Assembly (NCBI RefSeq): GCF_001886495.1
Contig: NZ_CP018022.1
Span: forward strand, 248,001-312,000
From: Spiroplasma sp. NBRC 100390
GTDB lineage: Bacteria > Bacillota_I > Bacilli_A > Mycoplasmatales > Mycoplasmataceae
Reading direction: 5' to 3'
Length of the DNA: 64,000 nt
Part shown: positions 19,918 through 29,450 of the stretch, one piece after another
How the letters are laid out: the number at the start of each line of letters is the position of its first letter
Position numbering within the stretch: position 1 is the first letter of the stretch
Notes under the pieces: model-generated
Seen by the model: only the letters and a program-made list of their open reading frames with translations
The model's database searches: none
Told to the model about the DNA's origin: nothing
Made by a program: the position numbers and the translations under genes

Positions 19918-20766
19918 ATGTGTGACAATACGTTTGAAATTCCAAGTGAATTTATTAAAAATAATAAAAGAGCTGATAAACTAGCATTAACAGCAGACGT
20001 TATTATTGAAGTTGTTGATGCAAGAATTGCCTACTCTGGTGCTAATCTCTTGAATTATGCTAAATTAGAACAAGCAAAAAGAATAATCCTTTTTTCAAAC
20101 ACGCAGAAAGCTGATGTGGAACAAACAAAAAAATGAATGCAATATTATCGTGATCAGGGAATTTATTGTCAAATGTTATTAAGTCCCGATCAGCAGAGTG
20201 AGGAAGAATATCAGCAGTGTCTTAAGGGATTTAATGCCTTTTTAAAAGATTATGTTGATAAAAAAATATTAATCATTAGTTTACCACACAGTAATAAAGA
20301 AATTTTATTAGCAAAGCTATTTAACAATAGTGAAAGTTTTGAAAAAGCAAGATTAGCATTATTTGGTCGTGAAAAAGTTCATCGTTATAATAATGTTGAA
20401 TTTATTGACACAGCACCGATTACTGGTGTTAATTTCAATACACCAACTGTTTATTGAAATACCCAAATTTTAGGAATTTTTGATATTGAGGATAACACAG
20501 AAGTTGTGGCCATTAAAGCCTTTAAATTATTATTAACAAAGTATCAAGAAAAATTAGAAACAGCATATAGTGTCCGTGTTCAATTAAAAACATCTGTTGA
20601 TGAACTTGTGAAAGAGTTTATTAAGTTAAAGTCAGCAAATGTTTCATTACCAGAAGGTGAAACAACGGATAATTTATTATTGTGTGCTGATTTTTTAGCA
20701 GATCTTCAAAATGGCAAAAAAATCCCAGCAGTTTCATTAGAATGAGTTGAGGACTATTTTAAATAA
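19918..20766 (+). CDS. RbgA-like protein without GTPase motifs (pseudo-GTPase)
   Basis: 282 residues, AAGGAGGAAAC before the ATG. Residues 27-40 (DVIIEVVDARIAYS) match the same residues of the true RbgA next door (DLIIEIVDSRIPFS), and the length and C-terminal helical part are similar. But the nucleotide motifs are gone: the G4 NKKD place reads NTQKAD, the P-loop place reads SLPHSNKEIL instead of GIPNVGKST, and G3 DTPG reads DTAPITG. The reading frame is intact with four TGA Trp codons, so it is not an obvious pseudogene. It probably kept a ribosome-binding or scaffold role; this is inference. Confidence 0.75.
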
Positions 20767-20821
20767 TTATTTTTAAAATAATAATTTAATAAAGGAGCAT
20801 ATTAAAAAGGGGGAAAAGAAG

Positions 20822-21700
20822 ATGTCAACAAATATTCATTGATTTCCTGGTCATATGGCAAAGGCAATTAAACAAATTGATGAACAAAGTAAATTAATTG
20901 ATTTGATTATTGAAATTGTTGATAGTCGAATTCCTTTTTCTTCTGCCAATCCTTTAATTGATAGATTACGGGGTTCAAAACCAAAACTAATTATTTTAAA
21001 TAAAAAAGATTTAGCAGATCCAATCGTAATTAAAGCGTGGCTTAGTTATTATGAGCACCAGCAAATTGCTGTTTTACCATTAGATAGTAAACACACTAAA
21101 ATTAATAAAATTATTGTTGAAAAAATTTATGCTATTTTAAACCCTAAAATTGTACGCGATAAAGCACGAGGAATTAAAACGCCAAAGTTAAAAGTATTAG
21201 TAACAGGGATTCCAAATGTTGGGAAGTCAACTTTTATTAATGCTTTAGTAAACCGTAATTCAGCGCGAGTTGGTAATAAACCAGGGGTAACAAAAGGTCA
21301 ACAATGATTAAAATTAAATGAACAAATTGATTTAGTTGATACACCTGGGATTTTATGACCAAAAATTGAACAACAGCAAGTTGCTCTTAATTTAGCATTT
21401 ACTCGGGCAATTAAAGAAGACATTTTACCAAAGGAAGATATTTGTTTGGCAGCGGTTAAATGAATGTATCAACATTACTTTTCATTATTAGTAAAACAAT
21501 ATCATTTATTGCCAACTGATCAGTTTGATGTAACTAACGAAGTTGAATTGTTTCGTTTACTGTTAACAATGCAAAAGAATCGCTTTCATAAAGTTGATGA
21601 GGACAATGTAACGAACATTGTAACTGATTTTTTAAATAAATTATGAAATAATGAATTTGGATTAGTTTCATTTGAATTTCCCCCAACAAAGGAAAGATAA
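20822..21700 (+). CDS. rbgA: Ribosome biogenesis GTPase RbgA (YlqF)
   Basis: 292 residues. RbgA drives the late assembly of the 50S subunit. It has the circularly permuted motif order: G4 NKKD (60-63), G1 GIPNVGKST (129-137), G2 in PGVTKGQQ and G3 DTPG (173-176), then a C-terminal ANTAR-like helical domain. The start HWFPGHMAKA is typical. TGA Trp codons include that of HWFPG. It lies 55 bases after its degenerate paralogue and 3 bases before rnhB, the usual rbgA-rnhB pair of Firmicutes. Confidence 0.96.
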
Positions 21701-21703
21701 ATT

Positions 21704-22327
21704 ATGAATATTTTTGAGCAGAAGATTTTAGCAATATATCCACCAGAAACAATAATGGCAGGAACAGATGAAGCGGGTCGAGGTTGTTTAGCGGGACCCT
21801 TAGTTGTTAGTGCCGTTATTTTACCAACTGATTATTTCAATCCAGCAATTAAAGATAGTAAAAAGCTAACTGTAAAACAACGAACAATGTTGGCAACAGA
21901 AATTATGAATGTTGCTATTAGTTATACAATTGAAATAATGTCAGTTAAAATGGTTGAGACACTGAATCCAAAACAAGCAAGTATTATTGGTATGCAAAAT
22001 GCCATTGATAAGTTAACGGTTAAACCAGCCTTGATTTTAACTGATGCTGAGAAATTAGCACCATCTTATCATTATCAAGCAATTATTGATGGTGATAATC
22101 TTTCACAATCCATTGCAGCAGCTTCAATTTTAGCAAAAGTAACGCGGGATAATTTAATGTTAGAATACGATCAAACATATCCGCAATATGATTTTAAAAA
22201 TAATAAAGGTTATGGGACTAAAAAACATTTATCTGCTTTACAAAAATATGGAGTAACAGCAATTCATCGGAAAACTTATCGTCCGGTTCGGGAAATTATT
22301 TTAAAAAATAATGTTATTGATAAATAA
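21704..22327 (+). CDS. rnhB: Ribonuclease HII
   Basis: 207 residues. It cuts RNA in RNA:DNA hybrids and at single ribonucleotides in DNA. GTDEAGRGCLAGPLV carries the first Asp-Glu pair (Asp22, Glu23); DGDNLSQSIAAASILAKVTRD includes the IAAASI(L)AKV motif with the last catalytic Asp; YPQYDFKNNKGYGTKKHL is the family C-terminal part. AGGAAAGA precedes the start. Coupled to rbgA. Confidence 0.96.
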   Translation: MNIFEQKILAIYPPETIMAGTDEAGRGCLAGPLVVSAVILPTDYFNPAIKDSKKLTVKQRTMLATEIMNVAISYTIEIMSVKMVETLNPKQASIIGMQNAIDKLTVKPALILTDAEKLAPSYHYQAIIDGDNLSQSIAAASILAKVTRDNLMLEYDQTYPQYDFKNNKGYGTKKHLSALQKYGVTAIHRKTYRPVREIILKNNVIDK

Positions 22328-22404
22328 AAATTAAAAAAGTAAAATTCTTCGTGTTATATTTTTTATGTTAATAAGATGCTATTTATTAATAGAAAGGAAG
22401 CAAA

Positions 22405-23142
22405 ATGCGTCGAGTTTTACTTTTTTTTGCATTAAAATATGAGGGAAATTGACTTAAGATTTATCAAGCATTAGAAACAAAAGAGAAAATTGCTTATGAA
22501 GATTTAATTGATATTGAAGCAAAAATTACTTGTCGGTATGTTACAATTATTGATCAGGATTATCCGAAAGCTCTTTGTAATATTTATCGGCCACCTTTTG
22601 TATTATTTTATGATGGTGATTTAACGATAGTTAATAATAAATGTCATAAGTTAGTAATTTGTGGAACAACAAAACCTGACGAAACAGGATTATTGATTAC
22701 TAAAATGTTAACAAAAAAAATTATCAAACGAAAGTTAACTTTAATTGTAATGCTAGAAAAAGGAATTAATCAATGTGTTATTGAAAATCTTGGATTGGGC
22801 AATAGTATATTAATAATTAAAAAATGGCAAGATTATAATCACATTAGTAAAAAATATCCCGATGTTAAATTTCAAATCATCATTTCTGAATCATATGATG
22901 GAAATTTTAAAAAGACAAAGTATGAACTTTATCGAATTATGTCAGGTTTAATGGATGGTCTTATTATCGTTCAATCAACACCCGATGATGATACGCACCG
23001 CCTTGTTGCATTAGCAAATCATGATGGTAAAGAAGTCTTTTGTTTTCCCGAACGAATTACAATTGCTAATAAGAACAATAGTTTTATTAAAAATGGAGCA
23101 CAGTTAATTGAAAGTGCTAATGATATTTTTTGCAAGCTATAA
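22405..23142 (+). CDS. dprA: DprA/Smf-like protein, divergent
   Basis: 245 residues. YPKALCNIYRPPFVLFYDGDL matches the DprA signature (YPxxLxxixdpPxvLfxxG), and the Rossmann-like part ends with a typical block (MDGLIIVQSTPDDDTHRLVAL, then FCFPERI) equal to the GxxITAxxAl and VxavPG regions. The GSR motif that follows the Rossmann start in active DprA reads CGTTKP, and the N-terminal part is short, so single-stranded-DNA and RecA loading ability is uncertain. Mollicutes often carry such reduced DprA proteins. AGAAAGGAAG is a good ribosome binding site. Only one TGA Trp. Confidence 0.78.
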
Positions 23143-23233
23143 TGTTTTATTAGTTTTTTATTTTATTGGAACATTTTTTAAATTAAAGGCATAATCAATT
23201 ATAAATAAGATAGGATATAATTCAAAAATTATC

Positions 23234-23262
23234 TTGCATTAATAGCAATAATAAGTTATAGT
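23234..23262 (+). promoter_or_regulatory. Promoter of the hpt-guaA operon
   Basis: TTGCAT (23234-23239), 17-base spacer, TATAGT (23257-23262). Transcription would start near 23270, just ahead of the riboswitch aptamer. Confidence 0.65.
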
Positions 23263-23282
23263 TGTTGTGTGATAAAAATAAA

Positions 23283-23352
23283 ATGCTTATATATGTTAGT
23301 GTTATGGACTAATGTTTCTACATCTTACCGTTATTAAGATACTATAGGTCAT
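23283..23352 (+). promoter_or_regulatory. Purine riboswitch aptamer, guanine type
   Basis: All parts of the purine aptamer are present in order: P1 5' strand ATGCTTA (23283-23289); P2 TTAGT/ACTAA (23296-23300 and 23308-23312) with loop GTTATGG; J2/3 TGTTTCTAC (23313-23321); P3 ATCTTA/TAAGAT (23322-23327 and 23335-23340) with loop CCGTTAT; J3/1 ACTA (23341-23344); P1 3' strand TAGGTCAT (23345-23352, one bulged T and one G-T pair). GG of loop 2 and CC of loop 3 can form the loop-loop contact. The specificity base equal to C74 is C at 23342, so guanine or hypoxanthine, not adenine. It fills most of the gene-free stretch 23143-23472 and precedes hpt-guaA. Confidence 0.88.
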
Positions 23353-23396
23353 GAAGATTCTTTTGTTTTATTTTCTTAATTTAACAAAAATAATTT

Positions 23397-23451
23397 GCAT
23401 AACCTATTTAGAATTAACTAATGCAGTTTATGCTTTTATTTTTTTTTATTT
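23397..23451 (+). terminator. Riboswitch-controlled terminator before hpt
   Basis: GCATAA (23397-23402) pairs with TTATGC (23428-23433), followed by a long T-rich run. CATAACCTAT (23398-23407) can instead pair with ATAGGTCATG (23344-23353; 9 of 10 positions), which uses the 3' strand of aptamer stem P1. Ligand binding would hold P1 and let the terminator form: an OFF switch. Confidence 0.75.
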
Positions 23452-23472
23452 TTGTAAAGGAGATTATTAATT

Positions 23473-23997
23473 GTGCAAATGGAAAAACTAGAATTATATC
23501 TTTCTGAAGCCAAGATTCAGCAAGGAATTAAAACTTATGCGGAAAAAATTAATACGTTATATGCTGGAAAAAAATTATATTGTGTTGGTTTGTTGAATGG
23601 GGCGTTGTTTTTTATGAGTGATTTGTTAAAACAACTTAAAAATTATATTGTTGTTGATACAATGAGTGTTTCAAGTTATGAAAAAACAAATTCAACTAAC
23701 AATATTACAATTCATAAAGATATTTCAAAAGATATTACAGGTCAGGATGTTTTGTTAATTGAAGATTTAATTGACACGGGTCAAACATTATCGGTTGTGA
23801 TTGAAAAACTGCAAGCAAAAAAACCAAATAGTTTACGAGTGGTTTGTTTAGCAGATAAAATAGAAATGCATCCGGACTTTAAATATGATTATGATGCTTT
23901 ATTTACATTCCCAAATGAGTTTGTGGTTGGTTATGGGTTCGACTATGATGATCAATATCGTCAATTACCCGATGTATATATTTTTAGAGGTGAATAA
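23473..23997 (+). CDS. hpt: Hypoxanthine(-guanine) phosphoribosyltransferase
   Basis: 174 residues from GTG 23473 (AAAGGAG at 23456-23462); an in-frame ATG at 23479 is also possible. It converts hypoxanthine or guanine with PRPP to IMP or GMP. Seen: YCVGLLNGALFFMSDLL (pyrophosphate loop), SSYEKTNSTNNI (mobile loop), VLLIEDLIDTGQTL (PRPP motif with the Glu-Asp pair) and VVGYGFDYDDQYRQLPDV near the C-terminus. Sits under the purine riboswitch and directly touches guaA, so purine salvage and GMP synthesis are controlled together. Confidence 0.95.
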   Translation: MQMEKLELYLSEAKIQQGIKTYAEKINTLYAGKKLYCVGLLNGALFFMSDLLKQLKNYIVVDTMSVSSYEKTNSTNNITIHKDISKDITGQDVLLIEDLIDTGQTLSVVIEKLQAKKPNSLRVVCLADKIEMHPDFKYDYDALFTFPNEFVVGYGFDYDDQYRQLPDVYIFRGE

Positions 23998-25536
23998 ATG
24001 AAAACAGAAAATAAAATTATTATCTTAGATTTTGGGTCGCAATATACGCAACTAATTGCCCGTCGAATTCGTGATTTAGAAGTATATTGTGAGGTGTGAC
24101 CATATAATACACCATTAGAAAAAATCAAAGCAACTCCAATGAAAGGAATTATTTTATCAGGTGGTCCTGCTTCAGTTTATGCTGATGATGCCTTTTTAAT
24201 TGATTCAGAATTACTTCAGTTGGATTTACCAATTTTGGGAATTTGTTATGGGATGCAGTTAATTAGTCATTTGTTTGGTGGAAAAGTTCAACGAGCAGCA
24301 AAACAAGAGTTTGGTTTTTCAGAATTAGTTATTGATGATCAACATGATTTATTTGCTAATGTTCCAGTTAAATCACAAGTATGAATGAGTCATGCTGATC
24401 ACATTGAAATGATGCCAACAGATTTTGTTCAAATTGCCCATAGTGCAAATTCAGTTAGTGCAATTAGACATAAAACCAAAAAAATTTATGGGTTACAATT
24501 TCATCCTGAAGTAACTCATACTTTAATTGGTCAACAATTATTAAAAAATTTTGTTTTTAAAATTTGTAAATGTGAATCAGATTGAAAAATTTCAGAATTT
24601 ATTACTATGTCAATAACTGAAATTAAAACCAAAGTTGGGACTGACAATGTTGTTTTAGCAATATCGGGAGGGGTTGATTCTAGTGTTTGTGCTGTTTTAT
24701 TACATCGGGCAATTGGTCAACAACTAACTTGCATTTTTGTTGACACGGGATTATTACGCCAAGATAGTGGTTGAAATGATTTACAAAAGTTTCAAAAACA
24801 ATTTGGTTTAAATATTTTAAGAATCGATGCTAAAGAAAGATTTTTAACAGCGTTAAAAGGAGTTAATAACCCGGAACAAAAACGAAAAATTATTGGAAAC
24901 TTGTTTATTGAAATTTTTAATGAAGAAGCCCAAAAAATTAAAAATGTTAAATGATTAGGACAAGGAACGATTTATCCCGATGTCATTGAATCGGTATCAG
25001 TGAAAGGACCTTCAGCAACAATTAAATCGCATCATAATGTTGGGGGATTACCAAAAGATTTGCCTTTTCAATTAATTGAGCCATTACGTGAGTTATTTAA
25101 AGATGAAGTTCGTAAAACTGGGGAAGCATTAGGGATTGACCACAAATTTGTTTACAAACATCCTTTTCCGGGACCAGGTTTAGCGGTTCGTATTATTGGG
25201 GAAATTACATCCGAAAAAGTAACATTATTACAAGCAGCTGATCAAATTTTTATTGATGAATTATATAATTTTAATTTATATGATCAAGTTGCCCAAGCCT
25301 TTGTTGTTTTATTGCCAGTTCAATCAGTTGGGGTAATGGGGGATGTGCGAACATATGGTTATACTGCTGTTGTACGAAGTGTTGACACAACTGATTTTAT
25401 GACAGCAAATTGAAGTCGATTACCGTTTGAATTGTTAGAAAAAGTTTCGTCACGAATTGTTAGTGAGGTTCATGGTATTAATCGTGTAACTTATGATATT
25501 ACTTCAAAACCGCCAGGAACAATTGAATGAGAGTAG
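23998..25536 (+). CDS. guaA: GMP synthase (glutamine-hydrolysing)
   Basis: 512 residues. It aminates XMP to GMP with ATP and glutamine. The N-terminal class I amidotransferase has its Cys83 in GICYGMQL and the His-Glu pair in LQFHPEVTH; the ATP pyrophosphatase P-loop is ISGGVDSS, and [15 protein letters not shown] with [16 protein letters not shown] belongs to the C-terminal dimer domain. Six TGA Trp codons split it in standard code. The start ATG directly follows the hpt stop. Controlled by the guanine riboswitch upstream. Confidence 0.97.
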
Positions 25537-25604
25537 CAATTACAATATTGTTTAACAAAGAAAGTATTAGGATAAAAATGGGAGAATATTAGAAATATAA
25601 CCTG

Positions 25605-25629
25605 TTTTTTTTTTTTTTTTTGATATAAT
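25605..25629 (+). promoter_or_regulatory. T17 tract joined to a TATAAT box
   Basis: Seventeen T in a row (25605-25621), two bases, then TATAAT (25624-25629). The tract covers the spacer and part of the -35 position of this promoter. Length changes in the tract would alter promoter geometry. About 60 bases on lies a terminator hairpin, so the output may be a short RNA or read into the lipoprotein gene at 25834. Confidence 0.5.
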
Positions 25630-25690
25630 ACCAATATATTAACCTACTAATTTAAAAATATAAATAATATTAATTAAATAAAAACAAAAC

Positions 25691-25737
25691 AAATAACTAC
25701 ACTGTTGGATTAGAATTTATTGTAGAGTTATTTTTTT
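25691..25737 (+). terminator. Terminator-like hairpin between guaA and the lipoprotein gene
   Basis: AATAACTACA (25692-25701) pairs with TGTAGAGTTATT (25721-25732; two bulged bases), followed by T7. It may end the guaA transcript or attenuate the promoter at 25624. Confidence 0.65.
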
Positions 25738-25833
25738 GTACACAATGTTTAACTTTGTTTTATAGAAACTATATTATATTTTTTATATTGGAATATTAAA
25801 TAAATAAAATTAAAAGGAAAGAAGGACAATAAA

Positions 25834-26421
25834 ATGAACAACATATTAAGTATTTTAGGGGCAATGGCAGTTGTTGGCTGTGGAGTACCCAGTGTTATGA
25901 CCAACAGTGCACATTATATAGATAAAAATATAAGTATTTTACACACTAATTATCCTACTACCGATCAGAATTTTCATTCAACAGCTGAAGTACAATTAGA
26001 TCCAGCGATAAGTGCTGGTGAAATTGATCCAAGAACTATCAATACTTGGGTTTCTACGCCAGGAAATCCTAGTAGACTAATAAATAAGGTTCATATAAAA
26101 GGCTATTTTGCAATCATTGATTGAACTAATAAAAAAGAATATCGAGAAATTACTATTTTAAAAGACTTAAATAAGTCTACTGCTAAAAAACTGATATTTA
26201 CGTATTATGATGAAGCACAATATGGCAGTGATTCTGACCCTAATGGATATAGACTTGGACAAATTAAAGTTAATGTTACAATAGATCTTATAGAACCAGC
26301 AGATAATGATTATAAGGTTACAATTGAACACGAGGCTATCGGAACTGTGCGAGGAAATACACACCCACTTCGCATAACAAATTATATTAGTAATGTTATT
26401 TTTCAAGATTATTCAGAATAA
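25834..26421 (+). CDS. Putative lipoprotein, unknown (195 aa)
   Basis: 195 residues; AGGAAAGAAGG before the ATG. The leader MNNILSILGAMAVVGCG resembles the ILGAM leaders of Spiroplasma lipoproteins, with Cys17 after VVG, a non-ideal lipobox. The mature part has beta-strand-like segments (NKVHIKGYFAIIDW, QIKVNVTIDLIEP, YKVTIEHEAIG) and looks like one small beta-sandwich domain. Only one TGA Trp. It would be attached to the outer face of the membrane. Family not recognised. The long leader (25630-25833) with the T17 promoter and a hairpin upstream hints at variable expression. Confidence 0.65.
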
Positions 26422-26788
26422 TTTATTGGTTTGCTAATTTAAGGATTTTTTGTTCTGATATCAATGATTAAATTAAAAAAGTGAGAGTTAGCCACTCCCT
26501 TTTTTATTGTTTAATAAAGAATATTATAAGGCAATAAAAAAGGGGATAAATTATTTGCAAATTATTTTAAAAATGATATTATTTATTTTAAGAATGTTGA
26601 GGTATAAAATGCAAGTTAAGATGCTACAAGAATTTAAAACTTTTTTACAAAAAAATAAGTTAATTCTTTTTGATATCTTTAATATTCTACAAATTAAAAA
26701 TATAATGAAAATTAATAATGCAATTTACTAGTTGGTAATACTTACAAACTAGTTTTTTTATGCAATTTTAACAATGAAAGGAGAAAAA
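26422..26788 (+). other. Gene-poor stretch: two terminators and a doubtful small frame
   Basis: Terminator 1: AAAAAAGTGAG (from 26475) with CACTCCCTTTTTT (to 26505). Terminator 2: ACTAGTTG (26727-26734) with CAAACTAGT (26745-26753), then T7. Between them lies a frame of up to 74 codons (TTG 26507 to TAG 26731, Lys/Ile/Leu rich) without a ribosome binding site at its start; it may be a remnant or no gene. The presence of a second terminator suggests something is or was transcribed here. Confidence 0.5.
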
Positions 26789-28294
26789 ATGGAGAAAGAA
26801 CAAATTACAAGTATTGATAATAATGTTAAATTATTATTAGCACCACATGAACGGCCAAAAAGTTTTTTACAATGATCAATTTTATCATTACAACATGTTT
26901 TTGCAATGTTTGGTTCCACGGTATTAGTACCCCTGATTATTAACCAAACGGCAGGTGTTGAGGTTATGAATATTTCAATGGCCTTATTTTGTTCAGGGGT
27001 TGGAACATTAATTTACATTGCTATTACAGCAGCAAAAGTACCAATGTATTTAGGAAGTTCCTTTGCTTATATGGGGGCAATGGGAGTTTGTTATCCGCTA
27101 TATGGCAATGCAATTTTTATTGCTGTTATGATGGTTGGAGTTATTTATATTACATTTGGAGTTTTAGTATACTTTATTGGTAATAAATTTTTAGAGCGAC
27201 TATTACCAGCAGTTATTGTTGGACCATTAATCATTATTATTGGAATGTCAGTTGCTCCGAGTGCTATTAATAATGCTGGATTTAATCCAACGGCTTGAAA
27301 AGAAAGTTATTCACATTGAATCGGGATTGGAATTGCAGTTTTTACTTTTTTAGTAACAGCAATTATTTCCTTAAAATGTAAAGGATTTGCAAAAGTAGTG
27401 CCAGTTATTATTGGTGTTGTGATGGGTTATTTATTGTGTGTTATCTTACATTTTGCAATTGGAACCCAATATCATATTTTAGACACTTCAAAAATTAGTG
27501 ACCCAAGTCAATGACAATGATATCCTTCTTTTAAAAAGATTTGAGATTTAAAAGCAAATAATATTGGACCAGCAATTTTAGCAATTAGTCCCTTGGCAAT
27601 TATTGCCATTGCTGAACATATTGGTGATCATATTAGTATGGGTCAAATGACAGGTAAGAATTTTGTTAAAGATCCTGGAATGCATCGAACATTAGTTGCC
27701 GATGGAGTTTCAATTATTTTTGATGGATTAATTGGAGGGCCCGCAAACACAACTTATGGTGAAAATGCATCAGTTGTTGGAATGACAAGAATTGCTTCCG
27801 TGTGAGTAACGGGTTTAGCGGCGCTGTTTGCGATAGTATTATCTTTTATTGCTCCCGTTAATCAGTTGGTACAGATGTTACCAGGTCCAGTTATGGGCGG
27901 GATTAGTATGATTATGTTTGGATTAATTGCTACGAATGGAATTCGTGTTTTAATTAATAATCGGATTGATTATACAAATATGAAAAATGTTTTTGTAACA
28001 GCAATTATGTTAGTTTTAGGATTGGGCGGAGCAATTTTTAATTTTAATATTGGTAGTGGTAATTTACAATTTACGGGTGTTGCTTTAGCTGCTTTTGTTG
28101 GAATTTTCTTAAATTTACTGTTGCCAGATCATCAAAATAATGGTTTTTTATGGTGAGAAAAGATTAAACTAATTATTAAAAAGAAAAAAGAACAACGCTC
28201 AATCAAAATAAAACAAAAAAATAAACAAAAAGAAAAAATAACCCAAGACCAAAAAGCAAACAAAAATAAGAAGTTTGATAAGGAAAAGGAATAA
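26789..28294 (+). CDS. NCS2-family nucleobase permease (uracil/xanthine type)
   Basis: 501 residues with 12-14 hydrophobic segments. It imports a nucleobase, probably with protons. LSLQHVFAMFGSTVLVPLI (helix 1), IAIAEHIGDH (helix 8 Glu, substrate binding) and GGPANTTYGENASVVGMT (helix 10) are UraA signatures. The Glu/TTYGEN pattern fits uracil transporters better than purine-specific ones, but base specificity cannot be decided. The C-terminus is a 50-residue Lys/Gln-rich cytoplasmic tail, longer than in UraA. Seven or more TGA Trp codons. AAAGGAGA precedes the start. Confidence 0.9.
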
Positions 28295-28307
28295 ATTATA
28301 ATAAAAG

Positions 28308-28335
28308 AAAAAAGCAATGAAAATTGCTTTTTTTA
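28308..28335 (+). terminator. Terminator between permease and protease genes
   Basis: AAAAAAGCAAT (28308-28318), GAAA loop, ATTGCTTTTTT (28323-28333). As A and T runs flank it, it can serve both convergent genes. Confidence 0.85.
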
Positions 28336-28362
28336 ATGTATTTTTGAATGTGAATGTGTTTA

Positions 28363-29190
28363 TTAATTATTTTTAATAATGTTTTGAATCCAGTCACTAA
28401 AAGCCCCAACAGCCGTAAAAACATTTGGCAATGGTGTTGTTCAGTCATAAACACCATGACTAACAATTCCCTCTGTTACTCAATGGTTATTAATTTTTTG
28501 AATCACAGGACCACCACTATCACCAAGAGCACCACTTATTCTTTTCCCTGTAATTGTTCCACCTAAAAAATCATAGTTTTGATCAAAATTAGAAATTTGG
28601 TATTTTGGATCTTTGGCAATTGCTGGATCTTGAATTGGCATTAAAGCTTTTTTCATATGTGTTGGTCAAATTGCATGACCTTGAGAATCAACGCCACTAA
28701 TTCCAAATCCAGTTACAGTTGCATTTTGCCCTGGTTGGGGAATTTGCAACTTACTTGCAATTTGAATTGGTGTAATATCAGTTACTGGATGATTTAATTT
28801 AACCAAGGCAATATCTTTTGTCATATCATAATGAATACCACCATAGACAAAATATTGATTAGCATATACTGTTTCTGGTTGATAAGGTTTTATTGTATCA
28901 TAAATACCAAAGGTAATTTGCATTGGCATTTGTGCAAATTGAAAATCACTAGCAACATGAGCAGCTGTTAAAAGTCAATTTGGGGCAATTAGAACACCAC
29001 CACCTGCACCAGTGGTTGTAATTGGAGCACCTTTGGCATTTATAAGACCATATCATGGGAATTCACCATTTTTAACGTCAACACCATTCGTGACTTTAAC
29101 ATTATTATTTTTATTATTGATAACGATTGTACTAATTGTACTTGTACTAGTCATTGCTAAACTAGTAAAAAGAACCAGTATCTTTTTCAT
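28363..29190 (-). CDS. Secreted trypsin-like serine protease (S1)
   Basis: 275 residues on the minus strand. N-terminal signal peptide (KKILVLFTSLAMTSTSTIS), then an S1 chymotrypsin fold with a full triad: His78 in LLTAAHVA, Asp126 in KDIALVKL and Ser225 in LGDSGGPVI. VTNGVDVKNGEFPWYGLI resembles the IxGGxxAxxgxxPw activation-site region, but without a clear Arg or Lys cleavage point before it. About 35 residues precede the fold. It would act outside the cell, perhaps on host proteins or on the cell's own surface proteins. TGA is used for Trp, so it is adapted to this genome. It stands alone and opposes its neighbours. Confidence 0.88.
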
Positions 29191-29265
29191 AGTTCCATCT
29201 TCTTTCTTAAATTATTGGTTCTGAGGTGAGGGTGGTTAATCCTCACTTATTTTATAACCGGCTTC

Positions 29266-29271
29266 ATTATA
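29266..29271 (-). promoter_or_regulatory. -10 element of the protease gene
   Basis: TATAAT on the minus strand at 29271-29266, 76 bases before the start. No good -35. Between it and the gene an inverted repeat GTGAGG/CCTCAC (about 29226-29247) can form a leader hairpin. Confidence 0.4.
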
Positions 29272-29366
29272 TGCTTAATAACGTGCAAAAAAATTGTTTT
29301 ATCTTTTTTTATTGTAAAAATTATTTCCATAATTTTATTTTTTATAAATGATTTTAAAAAATTTAG

Positions 29367-29395
29367 TTGCAAATAGTTAACTTTTGTAGAATAAT
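29367..29395 (+). promoter_or_regulatory. Promoter of smc
   Basis: TTGCAA (29367-29372), 17-base spacer, AATAAT (29390-29395); about 50 bases before the GTG start. Confidence 0.5.
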
Positions 29396-29450
29396 TAATA
29401 AGGAATAATTCGGTTTGTTATTAGGTTGAATTTTAAGGAAGTGAAAATCA

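Noticed and set aside
26507-26731. 74-codon frame between two terminators
   Set aside because: No ribosome binding site, only a TTG start and low-complexity content; kept only as part of the gap description, not as a gene.
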